From positions 67,441,675-67,505,674 of the forward strand of contig OY997594.1 in assembly GCA_963921825.1 (NCBI GenBank): a DNA stretch of 64,000 nucleotides, written 5' to 3'. Position 1 is the first letter of the stretch. Each line of letters opens with the position of its first letter. The stretch comes from Erodium maritimum. Its lineage: Eukaryota > Streptophyta > Magnoliopsida > Geraniales > Geraniaceae. Positions 46,107 to 57,045 of the stretch are shown here, in pieces. The translations under genes were made by a program, and so were the position numbers. The notes beneath the pieces were generated by a model that was not told where the DNA came from, searched no databases, and saw nothing but the letters and a program-made list of their open reading frames with translations.

Positions 46107-47130
46107 AAGAAATGTTGATCCCAAAATGATACCATGAAACATTCCTCCAAATAGACCAGCCTTAAGAATCTGATTTAGGCCTTCAGCTACAAGCACAAAT
46201 TTGAGGGGAAAGAGAGCACAACATTAGAATTGGAAGTTAGGGCTTGGATTCTCATTAATTAGAATTGAGATATGAGCTCTGATGTAAGAAATCATCCAGT
46301 CTTCAAAGGAAGCCAACCCCCATCCTTGTAAGTAAGTTCATTACATAGGTCTTGCTTACTTTATCAAAAGCTTTTTCAAAGTATGTTTTGAAAATTAAAG
46401 CATTTTGTTTGTATTTTTTTAAGATGTTGAACAACTTCAGTAGCCGCTAGAATTCCATATATGAATTGTTTTCCTGTAGTAAAGCCCGACTATTCCTAAC
46501 CAACAAAAGGCCAACCACTGGTTTGAGCCTAATAGACAAGAGCTTGGATAAGATAAAGAACCCTTATTAGAATGGTCTATAGCTATCAAAAGATAGAGGG
46601 GGTTCACATTTAGGTATAAAGATCATGAAGGAAGAATTGAGCCCTTTACCAAGATGGCTTGACAGATAGAGTTGGTTGAAGAAAATATCACTTTTAATTA
46701 TAGGCCAACATACTTGATAAAATTGAAGTGTGAAACCATCTAGATCAATAGCTTTATCTCTAGAGCAAGCCATAACAGTTTTATGGACTTCATCCTCTAA
46801 GAAAGGTCTTTCCGACCATACTGCTTGATCTGATGAGTATGAGGAGTAGCCATGAGTCTGGAACTGAAGTGTTTAGCTGCAACCTCTTTAATTTAGGTAG
46901 GATTAGATAAAGTTCTATAAACAATATATATAAGTAATTTTCTTCTTAGCTCCTTTAAACTTTCCAACTCTGTGAAAGTACTTGGAGCATTTATCTACAT
47001 CCATTAACCATTTCTTCCTAGCTTTTCGACTCCATAACTTAAAGAGGAGCTTGGTTTTTGAAATTAGCGACATGGTGTTGGCGACCGATAGAAGCGACAT
47101 GCGATTAGAGAACAAGGATGCTACATGGGG
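46107..47130 (-). pseudogene. LINE ORF2, linker and RT first half (5' part of split LINE)
   Basis: On the minus strand, 47115 down to 46915 gives LFKLWSRKARKKWLMDVDKC and SKYFHRVGKFKGAKKKI, the region between endonuclease and RT. The frame 46773 down to 46567 gives DKAIDLDGFTLQFYQVCW and NSSFMIFIPKCEPPLSF, the RT N-terminal block. It ends at the copia insertion and resumes at 35635. The upstream endonuclease is not recognisable. Confidence 0.75.
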
Positions 47131-48868
47131 ACGACGACACCTTTAAGTCACGCACAGAAGAAAAAGCTAGAAAGAGTTTAGGGTTGTTTCTCTTTTCAAC
47201 GACATGCTTTTAGTCCCATTAGGACTGTTAGTTACTTATTTTTAGTTTTCTCTCCAACACATTGAGTCCCTATTCTGCTATGGTTAGCATCCCCTGTTGA
47301 GGCTATTCCTTCGTAATACTCTGAAATCATGAAAAAACCGTTACAAAAATACAATAATATTAGAAAAAATAAACACAAATAATAATGGAAATAAGATAAC
47401 ATGACGAGATAGACTTTCGATGACGGCTGAAACACTGATCCTATGGCAAGATACCCGGTAATACCAGAGAATGAGCTAGGGGTAGTTCCCTATACGTGCT
47501 GTGGTCGGCGTAGTGAATCAAAACATCTTTTCTCGTCTCGACTCGAACGAACCTATGTTGGGGAACAGAAGGTGTCTGTTCCGTAAAGACTGGGGTGTTG
47601 GTCCTCTAGAACACCTTGATGTGCCCTCGGGGTCTCATGATAACCTATGAGGCTGCTCAGCGAGCCTCGTTGAACTTAAAATAATTTTTAGTTTGAAATT
47701 GAAGATAAAAAATCTTAAATATGGTAATCTTAAGTCACTGAAACTTAAACTATGAAATGCTAAGTTAAGAAATCATAAATTATGCAATCTTAATTTAACA
47801 GATCTTTAGTTTCAAAATCATAAATTAGGAAATAAATAAACCTAGTTGATGTAATTAAGGAAATTTCGGATTTTCTTTATTGAACTTTAAAAAATTAATT
47901 GGCATGTGGCCATAACTAGCGTTCCGGGTTCATTTCTCGACGAAAACCTTCTCGGAGAAGAACATCATCAAAAACTATATCTCGTCAGTAAAAACCACCC
48001 TTATTGTGCAAACTACAAACCAAACTAAGCCACAGGATGCAGGAAAGATGACGTCATCAGAGCGCGCGCGATGTTGACACGTGGCCACTTCGTGCGCGCC
48101 TCTGCTCGCACAGTAGCGCGTGTTGACCACGCGTGCAGCGCGAGTGCTGATGGTTTACATAACACGGTGCTGATAGTTTAGTACAAAATGTGCTGATAGG
48201 TTGCTATCAGCACATTTTGTACTAAACTATCAGCACTGTGCTATGCAAACTATCAGTACTGTGCGCGCGCGCACCAACAACACATGACCATTTTCTGTCA
48301 ATTTGAATGGAAAGTTAACGGCTGGGTATCAAAGTGAAATTAAATGTTTGGTTTAAGTATGAAAGTGAAAATAAAAATTTGTCAGGGTCTTATAGTGAAA
48401 TTAAATGTTTGACATGCTATTATACTGAAATTTTCCCTTTTATTTAGGGGTTGATGTGAGTGTTGATTTGGGGTAACTACAATTCTTATAATGTTAATGG
48501 ATTTTGGGTTTGATTTAGGAATTAATAAAATGGAATTGTTAACTTTATTTGGTTGAATGAGGTTTGATTTTTGGTTTTGATTAAATAGACTAGGGTTTTG
48601 ATTCAATAGATTAGGCTTTTTTGGTTATTTTGAATACAATCATGGTAAGTGAATTAGAATTGAATATTTTGATTAGTTTGATTAACTGATTTGCTTGGTT
48701 ACTTTGAATACAATCAATACAATTCAATTAAAATTGAATATTTGGATTAGTTTATCATATTTGGTTACTGTGAATAATTTTTTTTTGATGATTTCCTTTT
48801 GTTTTTGTCATGATGAGCATTGCAGGATGGGACGTTAAAAATACACAAAAATTTTATTCCACCCTTAT
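47131..48868. other. Non-coding, with a long hairpin and an orphan TIR-like end
   Basis: No gene recognised. The stretch 47430-47660 is a GC-richer transposon-like segment of unknown family. The hairpin at 48143-48260 is listed separately. At 48310-48437 repeated phrases gtgaaattaaatgtttg lead to ctgaaattttccc, which looks like one end of a MULE-type TIR without a visible partner. The remainder is AT-rich. Confidence 0.45.
48143..48260. repeat. Long near-perfect hairpin (57-bp arms, 4-nt loop)
   Basis: The left arm 48143-48199 and right arm 48204-48260 are inverted copies with only about five mismatches. The inner 33 bp pair perfectly and the loop is gttg. Each arm contains three copies of a GCTGATRG-type phrase. 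GC-rich alternating sequence (gcgcgcgc) borders both sides. It is a cruciform-capable inverted repeat and may be the core of a small MITE. Confidence 0.85.
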
Positions 48869-50309
48869 ATTTTGGTGGCTCCCCCTCAGTTAGAAGGTGT
48901 AGGGAGTCTGGGAGGCAGCAGCTCTAGGTCGGATGCAACATTTTCGGAACGACTTCGGCGACTACGTGACCGCGTTACAACATCTAGCCCTGCATTCAGT
49001 GAGGAAAGTTCCACGAGCGATTCCCGTCCCCAATACCCAGTATACGAGATAGGGATTACCTCATTGAGGATGCTCGGGTTCACTCAATGATCACCCAAGG
49101 ACAGGCTGGTAAAATCAAGACCTGTAGGCGAGGAATTTTCAATATGAAGGTATTGTAGAAAAAGCTCATAGAAAGGAAGGGGGTCAAATACCAGCTGTCG
49201 TGGAATGGAAATCGTACCGTTTGTGAGGTCCCACAAAAGCGTAGCAGAAGACATATAAGCTCCATCATCCGGAACTGGATTCCGATGAACAAGCCTACGT
49301 TTGAAAGCTTGGATGACGAGGCCAAGACTTTAGTTTTTTACCAAATGGCTGTAAGTATTCTAATTTTTCAGCCGACATAATAATTTTTAGGGTAAACTTC
49401 ATCCCACTACCCTAAAAAAACTTAAATTCCAACCCACTACCCTAACGAAACTTAGTTTCATCCCACTACCCTAACCAAACTTTTAGTGTCAATTTAATAC
49501 CAGCCGTTAGTTTTCCATCCATTTTGGATGGAAAATGGTCATGTGCCTGGCATATGACCCCAATCTTTTGAAAAATGACAATCCTACCCTTTTATTTATT
49601 TTTAACCTATTTCTAAACCTTTTACATTTCTAACCTATTTCTAAACCTTCATTTTCTCTCCATCTCCACACACTCAGCCACCACTCCCTTTGCCACACGC
49701 TCAGCCACCATTTCTAACCTCGAACCTTCATCCACGCCATGAGTTCGCACGCCACGAGTTTGTCGGAGCTGCAGCCAAGAAACCGAGCATCGCCGGCCAG
49801 ATCTGGTTCTCGGATAGATCTGAAACTGGGCGACGTCTTGTGTTTTCCCTCACCGTGTAGATCTGAACAGTAAGGGTTTTTGTCTCGTATTTCTTCAATC
49901 GATTTTTCTATGGGCTATCTTCAATCGGACTCTAAAATCGCGCCGGTGAGTGAACAAATCGTGTTTCTGGGTTGATTCTTGGAATGGGGGTGATTCTGGG
50001 TTTTTGTAGATGAAGATGGAGGTGGGTATGAGAGGTGGGGTGTGGAATGACGAAGACTGTGGGATATTTTGTGAAATTTGTGAAAATTTCTAATCTGGAT
50101 GTAATTTGTGAACAAATTGTAATGATTTGGTTGCTGTAATTCGTACATCAGAAGGAATTAAAATAAAACTGAATTTATATAAGAAGAACTGAACAGGTGG
50201 GGGAAGATTTGTGAACAAACTGTAATGATTTGTTTGTTCCTTCATCAGAAGGAACAAACAAGCAATTATCTTCTATACAAACCCGGTGATCAGGTGGGGG
50301 AAGAACTGA

Positions 50310-50640
50310 ATTTTTAAAAATTAAGAACTGAATTTTTAAAAATTAAAATATGAATTTATAAAATAAAAAACGTTTTTTTAAAAATAAAATCTGATTTAAA
50401 AAAAATAAAAATTGATTTTTTAAAATAAAACTGATTTTTTGAAAATAAAATACTGATTTTATAAAATAAAACTGATTTTTTGAAAATAAAATCTGATTTT
50501 TTGAAAATAAAAATCTGAATTTTTGAATTAAAGTATGATTTTTTAAAATAAAAGCTAATTTTTTCAAAAAAAAATTGATTTTTAAAAATAAAATCTGATT
50601 TTTTTAAAATAAAAACTAAATTTTAAAAATAAAATCTGAT
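50310..50640. repeat. Low-complexity AT-rich repeat (ctgattttttaaaataaaa)
   Basis: More than a dozen degenerate units of roughly 20-25 bp, each containing tgattttt followed by aaaataaaa. A short continuation appears at 53395-53460 on the far side of the inserted LTR, showing that one array was split by the LTR. Confidence 0.8.
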
Positions 50641-50641
50641 T

Positions 50642-53390
50642 TTTTATGTAAGACCCGCCCCCGGTCGATCCCGGTAGAACCCGTGAATCCTAGCTAAGTT
50701 TGACTTTCGGCCGGAAAAGTCAACGGATGACTCGGAAAGTCATTTGGGACCTTTCCGGGGCCCAAAAAGCTTAGCCATTATCACGGTTAGCTTAGTTGGG
50801 TCGTTTCCTTCAGTTTGACTGTAATATTGTTAAAGTCAACCGTCGGTCAAACTTGGGCTTACTATCGGTTGTTTCTTCGATAAATCTTGGAAAGCTGAAA
50901 ATTTATTAAGTAGGAGTGACCACACATGACACTTGTCATGCTTGGCTTGGAGGATGAAAGTGGGGGATTCAAATGACTCTCATGCCCTCCTAAGTTACCT
51001 TTAAATGGATAAGACCTTAAGTGCTTTTGAGTAAATTGACATTTTAGGTCATTTAAAAGAAAGGGAGCAACAATTCAGCCTATTTCCTCTTGTTGCAGCC
51101 GAAAATCACAAGGAGAGAGGAGGGGAGGAGCTCATTTCTTGAGGAAGAAGATAGAGAAGAAAGCTTGGATTTTGGAGCTTGTTATTGGTCCTTTTGCCTT
51201 CATTTTCACTTCATCTTCTCCATCTCAACTACCTAGAAGTAAGGATACTCTCAACTCTCCATTTCTTCCACTTCCAATCTTTGGGTTTTGTGGGTCTTGA
51301 CTTAAAAGTTGAAGAACTTGCTTATTTGATTGTTGCTTGGAGAAGAAGTAGTGAAGTAGGTTGTTGGACTGTGTTTTTGGTTGAAGTTTGATGAACCCAT
51401 TGAGGGTGTAGCTGTTGCGTATCTTTGGTTGAACATTTTGGAGCTAAGAGAACTTAGAAATGGAGTTTGTGTTGAGATTTTCGTGAAATTCGAGTTGAGG
51501 AAGAAAGGGGAAGGAGCTGGTCAGGTCTGATACGGAAGCTGACCCGAACCGGGCCAGGTGCCGGCACGGTATGCCGCACGGAATGGGCCTGGTACCGGCA
51601 CGGCACACGACACAGAACGGACGGGAGTCCGGCACAGTACCTGACACGGTCCGTGTCGCTCTCCGGGCCGGTCTGTGACGCGTTCCGCGGTGGCTTCCGG
51701 GCCGGCCTGTGACATGGTTCGTGCCATGTTCCGGCACGGCTAGCCACACGGTCCGTATGACATTCCGGATCAGACCCCCAGAGCCCAAAACCCTTCCTTT
51801 TAGCTCAATTTGATTCCCACACATCCTCTTCAAACCTTGATCCATTTCTGAACATTGTTGTGTGTTTGAGGAGAAGAATACTCTGTTGAGGAAACTAATT
51901 TGTGGTCTTTTGGTGGTTCAAAACCTTGGGACCAAGCTAGGAAAGAAGGAAGAACGTGGACACGAGTTAGAGGAGCAAAGATCACGCCGGGACCCGAGTG
52001 AAGAACGGAGTGGTGACCACCGGGCTTATCATCAGAGTGTTGAGAGGAAGACCTCGAGGTAGGGAAAGCCTTAACCCCTCGAGGTAGGGAAAGCCTTAAC
52101 CCCTCGTTTACGATGCTTAATATGCATGTTAGGCTAATAAAATTGGAAAGGTCCTAGATATGCCTATAGGATGCGAATAACTAGAATAGTTGTCTTTCAA
52201 TTACTAATAACCGGAATTGTCTAGTGGTGAATGAATAGGATGCCAATCACTAGTGTAACTCGCTTTCAATACTTGGGAATTGTTTGTCTGGTAGAGTGGC
52301 CTTGGCAAAGCCCTCGGATTAGTTGTGTGTTAGGATCACATGCTTGGTTGTTTGGTTGCTTAGTGGATAGGCTAAAGAGTCTAATGGAACTAGTTGAATT
52401 GCATATTTGAATGCTCGATTGAAGGTTTTTATGATTGGTTGATTAAACTCCCACTTGACTATTGAATGTATTTGAATGATTACTTGATTTACTCAAATGG
52501 TTGCTTGGAGCATCGAGTATGACTGGTTGTGCCGAGCGGTGCAATCAGGTGATCGATGCCCCGTTGGTTCGAGACTGGTAAGTGAACGGTAAGTTGTGAT
52601 TGTGTGATTGGTGTGCTATGATTATGTGATTCGTGTACTGTGTGTTGTGGTGAATTGGTGATGTGTGAACTATGTGTGGCAATGAATTGGTGGTTGTTGG
52701 AATTGGATTGTTTCGTGTTTTCAGTTTGAGTGCGTTATTCATTTATTAACTGATTATTATTGAATTGCCCAAGTGTATGCTTCCTATGGGAGTAATACCT
52801 TGGTTCCCGAGGACATAAAATCCTTTGGAGACGTTTCTGAGAATCCCGATGATAAGCGCCCCGACGGGTTGTTTCCGGTAGCCTCAATGTTATGCGTCTC
52901 CTCTGGATTTGAGGGAAAATCCGAGAGGACACATTCTATGTGGATAGGAGGGTGGTGACTTCATGTGCCACGACACTGATTGGATTACCTATTACCTGTG
53001 ATTGCTAAGATTTATCTTGTTGATTTGCCGTGAAAGTATTGAGTTTATAGTCCACCTTGTTATGTATTTTCCCTACTGAGCGCAAGCTCACCCCTTCGAG
53101 TTCATTGTTGTGATTACAGGCTTGATTGAGGAGTAGAAGCTCGGGAGCTTCTTTGTGTGGGTGCATTGTAGAGACTTCGTTCTTATCACATTTCTGTTTT
53201 GAACAAACCTTGTGGAGGATTATTATTACACCCCTGAAGGGTTATTTGCGTTTTAAACTGAGTTTTGTGGATTTGAGTTTCTTATTGGAGATTTTCAGGA
53301 ACTAAATGTTGAATTATTGCCTTTTTAATCATTTATTACTAGTTATGCCTCGAGTCCGGGCAAGAACCGGATTTGGGGCGTGACATTTTA
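50642..53390. mobile_element. Solo LTR (Ty3/gypsy-type, ~2.74 kb)
   Basis: The LTR is 50647-53385, starting TGTAAGACCCG and ending GGCGTGACA, with a perfect 5-bp duplication tttta on both sides (50642-50646 and 53386-53390). The ends and the phrase ctactgagcgcaagctcacc (about 53075) resemble long LTRs of plant chromovirus-type gypsy elements. No internal coding region is present, so this is the product of LTR-LTR recombination. A 27-bp tandem duplication (cctcgaggtagggaaagcc) lies at about 52050-52105. Confidence 0.85.
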
Positions 53391-55079
53391 AGAATAATTT
53401 GATTTTTTAAAAATAAAAAAACTGATTTATATAAAATAAATAAATAAAAAGATTTTTTGAAAACCAATGGCATGCTGTTGAAAATTTGAGTGTTAGTGAG
53501 GGGTATTTTGGACTTTTTACCATTTTCCATCCAAAAATGGATGTCAAGTTAACGGCGGGTATGAAAGTGCAACTGAAAGTTTCGTTAGGGTAGTGAGATG
53601 AAACTAAGTTTCGTTAGCGTAGTGGGTTGGAATTTAAGTTTTTTTAGGGTAGTGGGATGAAGTTTACCCTAATTTTTATATTATATAGGTTTGTAATGAC
53701 TTCATTTTTTGCAGTGCATATACCAGTTCGAGGGGGGACAACCTCTACCAGCTGCTGAAATTTATTATGGAAACATCAAACGCCCGTTTTCGGGAGTTAA
53801 AGCACAAAATAAAGCAATGGTGTGACAATTGGGTGGAGGCCCATAAAACAAAAGACGAACCGGATTCGTAGATTCCTGTGCCTCTCGAATTCCTCAAACG
53901 TCCGGATGAGGTCACTAGCTGCTCCGCCACTTCAAATTATGTGGAACTTGATGTACGTATCATACTGTTTGCTTTCTTAAATTTTACATGTTTTTATTTT
54001 GCATATATTAACCAGAAATATTTTTACTACAGAAATTAAGCAAATGTGGGAAGAAGGCTCGGGAAGCAAACAAGTTCGCGCACCACGAAAGGAGTAAGGC
54101 TATTGCGGACCATGCTATCGATAACTTCGAACAATCCTTTTCCCCCCACTACGAAGCCTACATTCAGGTTTACCACAAAGAGAAGGACGACAACCCTCAC
54201 AATTTTGAAAAACTGGTACGTTTAACGTATTCAAGTTTGTGCATTATCTACGTACCTAACTTATTTTTGTTCCTAAAGGTGGTAAAAGTTTGGTGTGATC
54301 GAATTTTGGAACACTTAGTTTTAACGTATTAATATTCATTCAGATATTATATTTTCCTTGGTTGGATTTGTGTTATGTCTTCAATTGATATTCGTTTTAT
54401 TTCAGGTAAAGGCCAAAAATGTGATGGAGGACGCCCTGGAGCAGTCTACTCAATCGGTGGTGGTTGAATGCGAGGATTCTTCTCCCTCGGTTGTTACACC
54501 CCTAACTCTCTCCCAAGAGGTTCCCCTCTTCAAATGGTCACCCGGAAAGCCCAGAAGGGTCGTCTGCAGTCGGGGCTCGGGAAGATGATTAAAATCCCAC
54601 TGAGGGACAATCTGTACGGGGGTGGTTCGTGCAGCACGAGGTCGAACAGTTAATCTGAAGAACTGGACGAGTTACGTGCTCGCATCGCCCATATGGAGGA
54701 GCGAGAGGCAGCCTTGAAGAGGGACATGGAGGCTTAAATATCTGCCCAAGTTCAAGCTGCCATCCAGGCCTTTTCTGCTGAGATGATGAAGATTTGCTTC
54801 GAACGAATGATGCAACAGTCTCGATCAAATGCTTCTCCTTCGTCTTCCACCCCCGCCGTAATGCATTCGAACTTTGATATTTATATCAAACTATATATTT
54901 TAACGGTTTAAATGTGACCTATAAACGACTATTTCTATTTGTTGTTTATGTGATGAAAAACTATTATGTATGTGATGAACTATTAGTGTATATATTTTCT
55001 GGATTGTGTGTAAATCTATAATATGCAGGGTGAATATGCAGGTGGCACGTTTGGGTGCAGGGATTTCCAGCCTTTTTTT

Positions 55080-55690
55080 TAATCGGCCACTAAACTTGGG
55101 CAATGGATTGAATCCAAGGCAACGTATAGTATCCGTGACCCAGCAGAAAAAGATAGGCAATGTATAGCATCTGTGGCCCAGCGGTAAAAGCAAGGCAACA
55201 AATAGCATCCGTGGGCCAGCAGAAAAAGCAAGGCAACGTATAACATCCGTGACCCAATAGAAAAAGTAAGGAAACGTATAGCATCCGTGGTCTATCATAA
55301 AAAGCAAGGGAACGGATCCGATACGTGACCTATGTTACAAACTAGAGCAACGGATCACATGCATGACCCATGTGCAAATATTGGGCAACAGATCATATAC
55401 GTGGCCCAGAGGTAAATGTTGAGTGACGTATCAGATCCGTGGCCCAGGGGTAAATGTTGGACAACATATCCCATACGTGGCCAAGGTGGAAAATAAAGCC
55501 GACATATTCTATCCGTGGCCCGGTATATTAGTTGCCAGTCAGATACGTTTATCCGTTGGCCAAGTACTTGTCTACGACACTTGGGTAACGGATCTTGACC
55601 GACAGATACATCCGTTGTCCAAGAAGTTGGCCAACGGATAGTTAATCATGGGCAATGGATAAAATCCGTTAGCCAAGAACGTTCCACCAA
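55080..55690. repeat. CACTA subterminal repeat array
   Basis: About 14 degenerate units of roughly 40 bp containing ggcaacgtatagcatccgtg, grading rightward into gcaacggat and atccgttggcc in both orientations. Arrays like this next to the terminus are the transposase-binding regions of CACTA elements. The imperfect periodicity also creates a 14-residue repeat in a chance minus-strand frame. Confidence 0.8.
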
Positions 55691-55691
55691 T

Positions 55692-55704
55692 ACTGATACT
55701 AGTG
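55692..55704 (-). repeat. CACTA terminal inverted repeat, right end
   Basis: Read on the minus strand inward from 55704 the sequence is CACTAGTATCAGTA, the defining terminus of CACTA elements. It lies immediately outside the subterminal array. The left terminus was not found in the window, so it may be lost. Confidence 0.75.
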
Positions 55705-55794
55705 AATAAAATCTTGGTACAATACTAGTTAAATATATTATTTGATTTAAATATTTGGATTTATAATTGTATTATTAAAAAAAATATTACGAAT

Positions 55795-56772
55795 ATAGTT
55801 TTTTTTAAACGAGTAAACATGATGAAGTGCATTATTGCAATCAAAAATTACATAATAGGGCCAAAGGCTCTGGGCTCTAGAATATTGTCTGGGATCACCG
55901 TAGTTAACCCAGCTCTCTTAGACCCGTAGAACTAGTCTACTTTTGATCGTAGACGCAAACTGAGGACATTCTCTTACCACCATTTCAAACAAATAAAAAA
56001 CAATACTAAGAATCCAACCTACCCTAAAATTAACCAAGCCACGAGTCTGAATCCTAAAAAAAAACTGGAAACGAAATAAACAATACACAGGAACACCGAT
56101 ACTAAGGAGTTTATGATGCCAAGTCTCCTGAAGCTCATAGTTCTCGTAGTGGGGCGTCCTCATACTGTCGATCCGTCTTGAACTTCTAGAGTAACCCGAC
56201 CTTGGGTGCCATGGAAACCGACCCCGTTCTATCGTCCCTTCCCCCGGATCCCAAATCCATCGACTATAACGCTCTAACACCTTATCCAACCTGCTGGGGT
56301 GGGTGTTTGGTTGGTAAAGCTTTAATTACCAGATCCAAACCTCGATACATCGATGCCATAAGCAATGGTGATCGATATCGAAGTAGCTTTGGAGGCTCGA
56401 TGTGGTCTCTTAGATTCGGTGTTTGGAACAACTAGGAGGGGAAGCCCACTGACGACGGATTCCAATAAAATTGCGAGGAGAGTTACGGGCGGTGGAGGAG
56501 CACAGATGGCGGAGCAGGAGTGTGGGAGGCGGTGGCGAAACACGTTTGACGGAGCCGTGACCAGCGACTGATGGATCTTGATTGGACGAACTCGAAGGAA
56601 GACTGGTGGAGAGACTCGACTGGTGGAATAGGGATTTTGTTTTAGAGAGAGGAGAAGGATAAACAACGGAGAAGGGGAGAGCGGAAAAGAAAGAGGTTGT
56701 CGGTTTTCATGAACAAAGCTATGATCGTCAACAACGACGGCTAGGTGAGAAAGAGTGTACAATAGAGTTTTT
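55795..56772 (-). mobile_element. Non-autonomous LINE-like insertion, minus strand
   Basis: The T-run at about 55799-55806 is the inverted 3' A-tail and the 5' end is near 56762. Flanks show aatatagtt on the left and aatagagtt on the right (one mismatch). A 146-codon proline/serine-rich frame starts near the 5' end (56762 down to 56322), as in the 3.9-5.9 kb element. No ORF2 is present. It lies about 280 bp upstream of the RING-CH gene start. Confidence 0.5.
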
Positions 56773-57045
56773 TTAGAGAGCTCTTTTTCTAAAATCTATT
56801 AAGAATAGAGTTGGGTTTTGAAGTTTGTTATGGAATGAAATACGAATGAATAGTAAAAAGAATGGAATTCTATGCCAAGTAGAACTGGAATTACTTTCTT
56901 CTTTGTCACCGTATATATATATATATATCTCCCCCACTTGCTCTCTTCTCTGATCTCATGTTTATCGCTGGTTACAACTTTAGCTTCTTAAATTTCACTT
57001 TTTTTTTTTATCCTTGTGCGTCTCCTCGATATTGAATTTTGAAAC

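Larger units (their letters stand above)
49381..53678. mobile_element. MULE-type TIR element, internally invaded by an LTR
   Basis: The element is 49390-53669, with a perfect 9-bp duplication taattttta (49381-49389 and 53670-53678). The TIRs of about 150 bp start GGGTAAACTTCATCCCACTA and contain three units of the form CCACTACCCTAA. Without the LTR insert it is about 1.54 kb, AT-rich, and codes for nothing recognisable. The part at 50300-50640 is a low-complexity aaataaaatctgattttt repeat. It is non-autonomous. Confidence 0.92.
48869..54858 (+). pseudogene. CACTA (En/Spm, Transposase_24-like) transposase pseudogene
   Basis: Exon-like blocks with preserved splice sites: 48869-49350 (then GTAAGT), 53715-53952 (GTACGT), 54033-54215 (GTACGT) and 54406 onward. 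They encode a serine-rich head, SWNGNRTVCEVPQKRSR with NWIPMNKPTFESLDDEAK, then FRELKHKIKQWCDNWVE. Next come KKAREANKFAHHERSKA and YEAYIQVYHKEKDDNP, and last a coiled-coil tail (RIAHMEEREAALKRDMEA). This order resembles plant Ptta/En-Spm transposase-like proteins. In-frame stops (49142 region, 53867 region, 54734 region) and a frame change in the first block kill it. The first intron carries a 4.28-kb nested insertion. Confidence 0.6.

Noticed and set aside
51444-51845. 133-codon minus-strand frame in the solo LTR
   Set aside because: GC-rich repeat of a ccggcacggt-like phrase inside an LTR with well-defined ends; not a gene.
54900-55307. 135-codon minus frame with 14-residue hydrophobic repeats
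   Set aside because: The repeat is a by-product of the 40-bp CACTA subterminal array; the pattern is non-coding.
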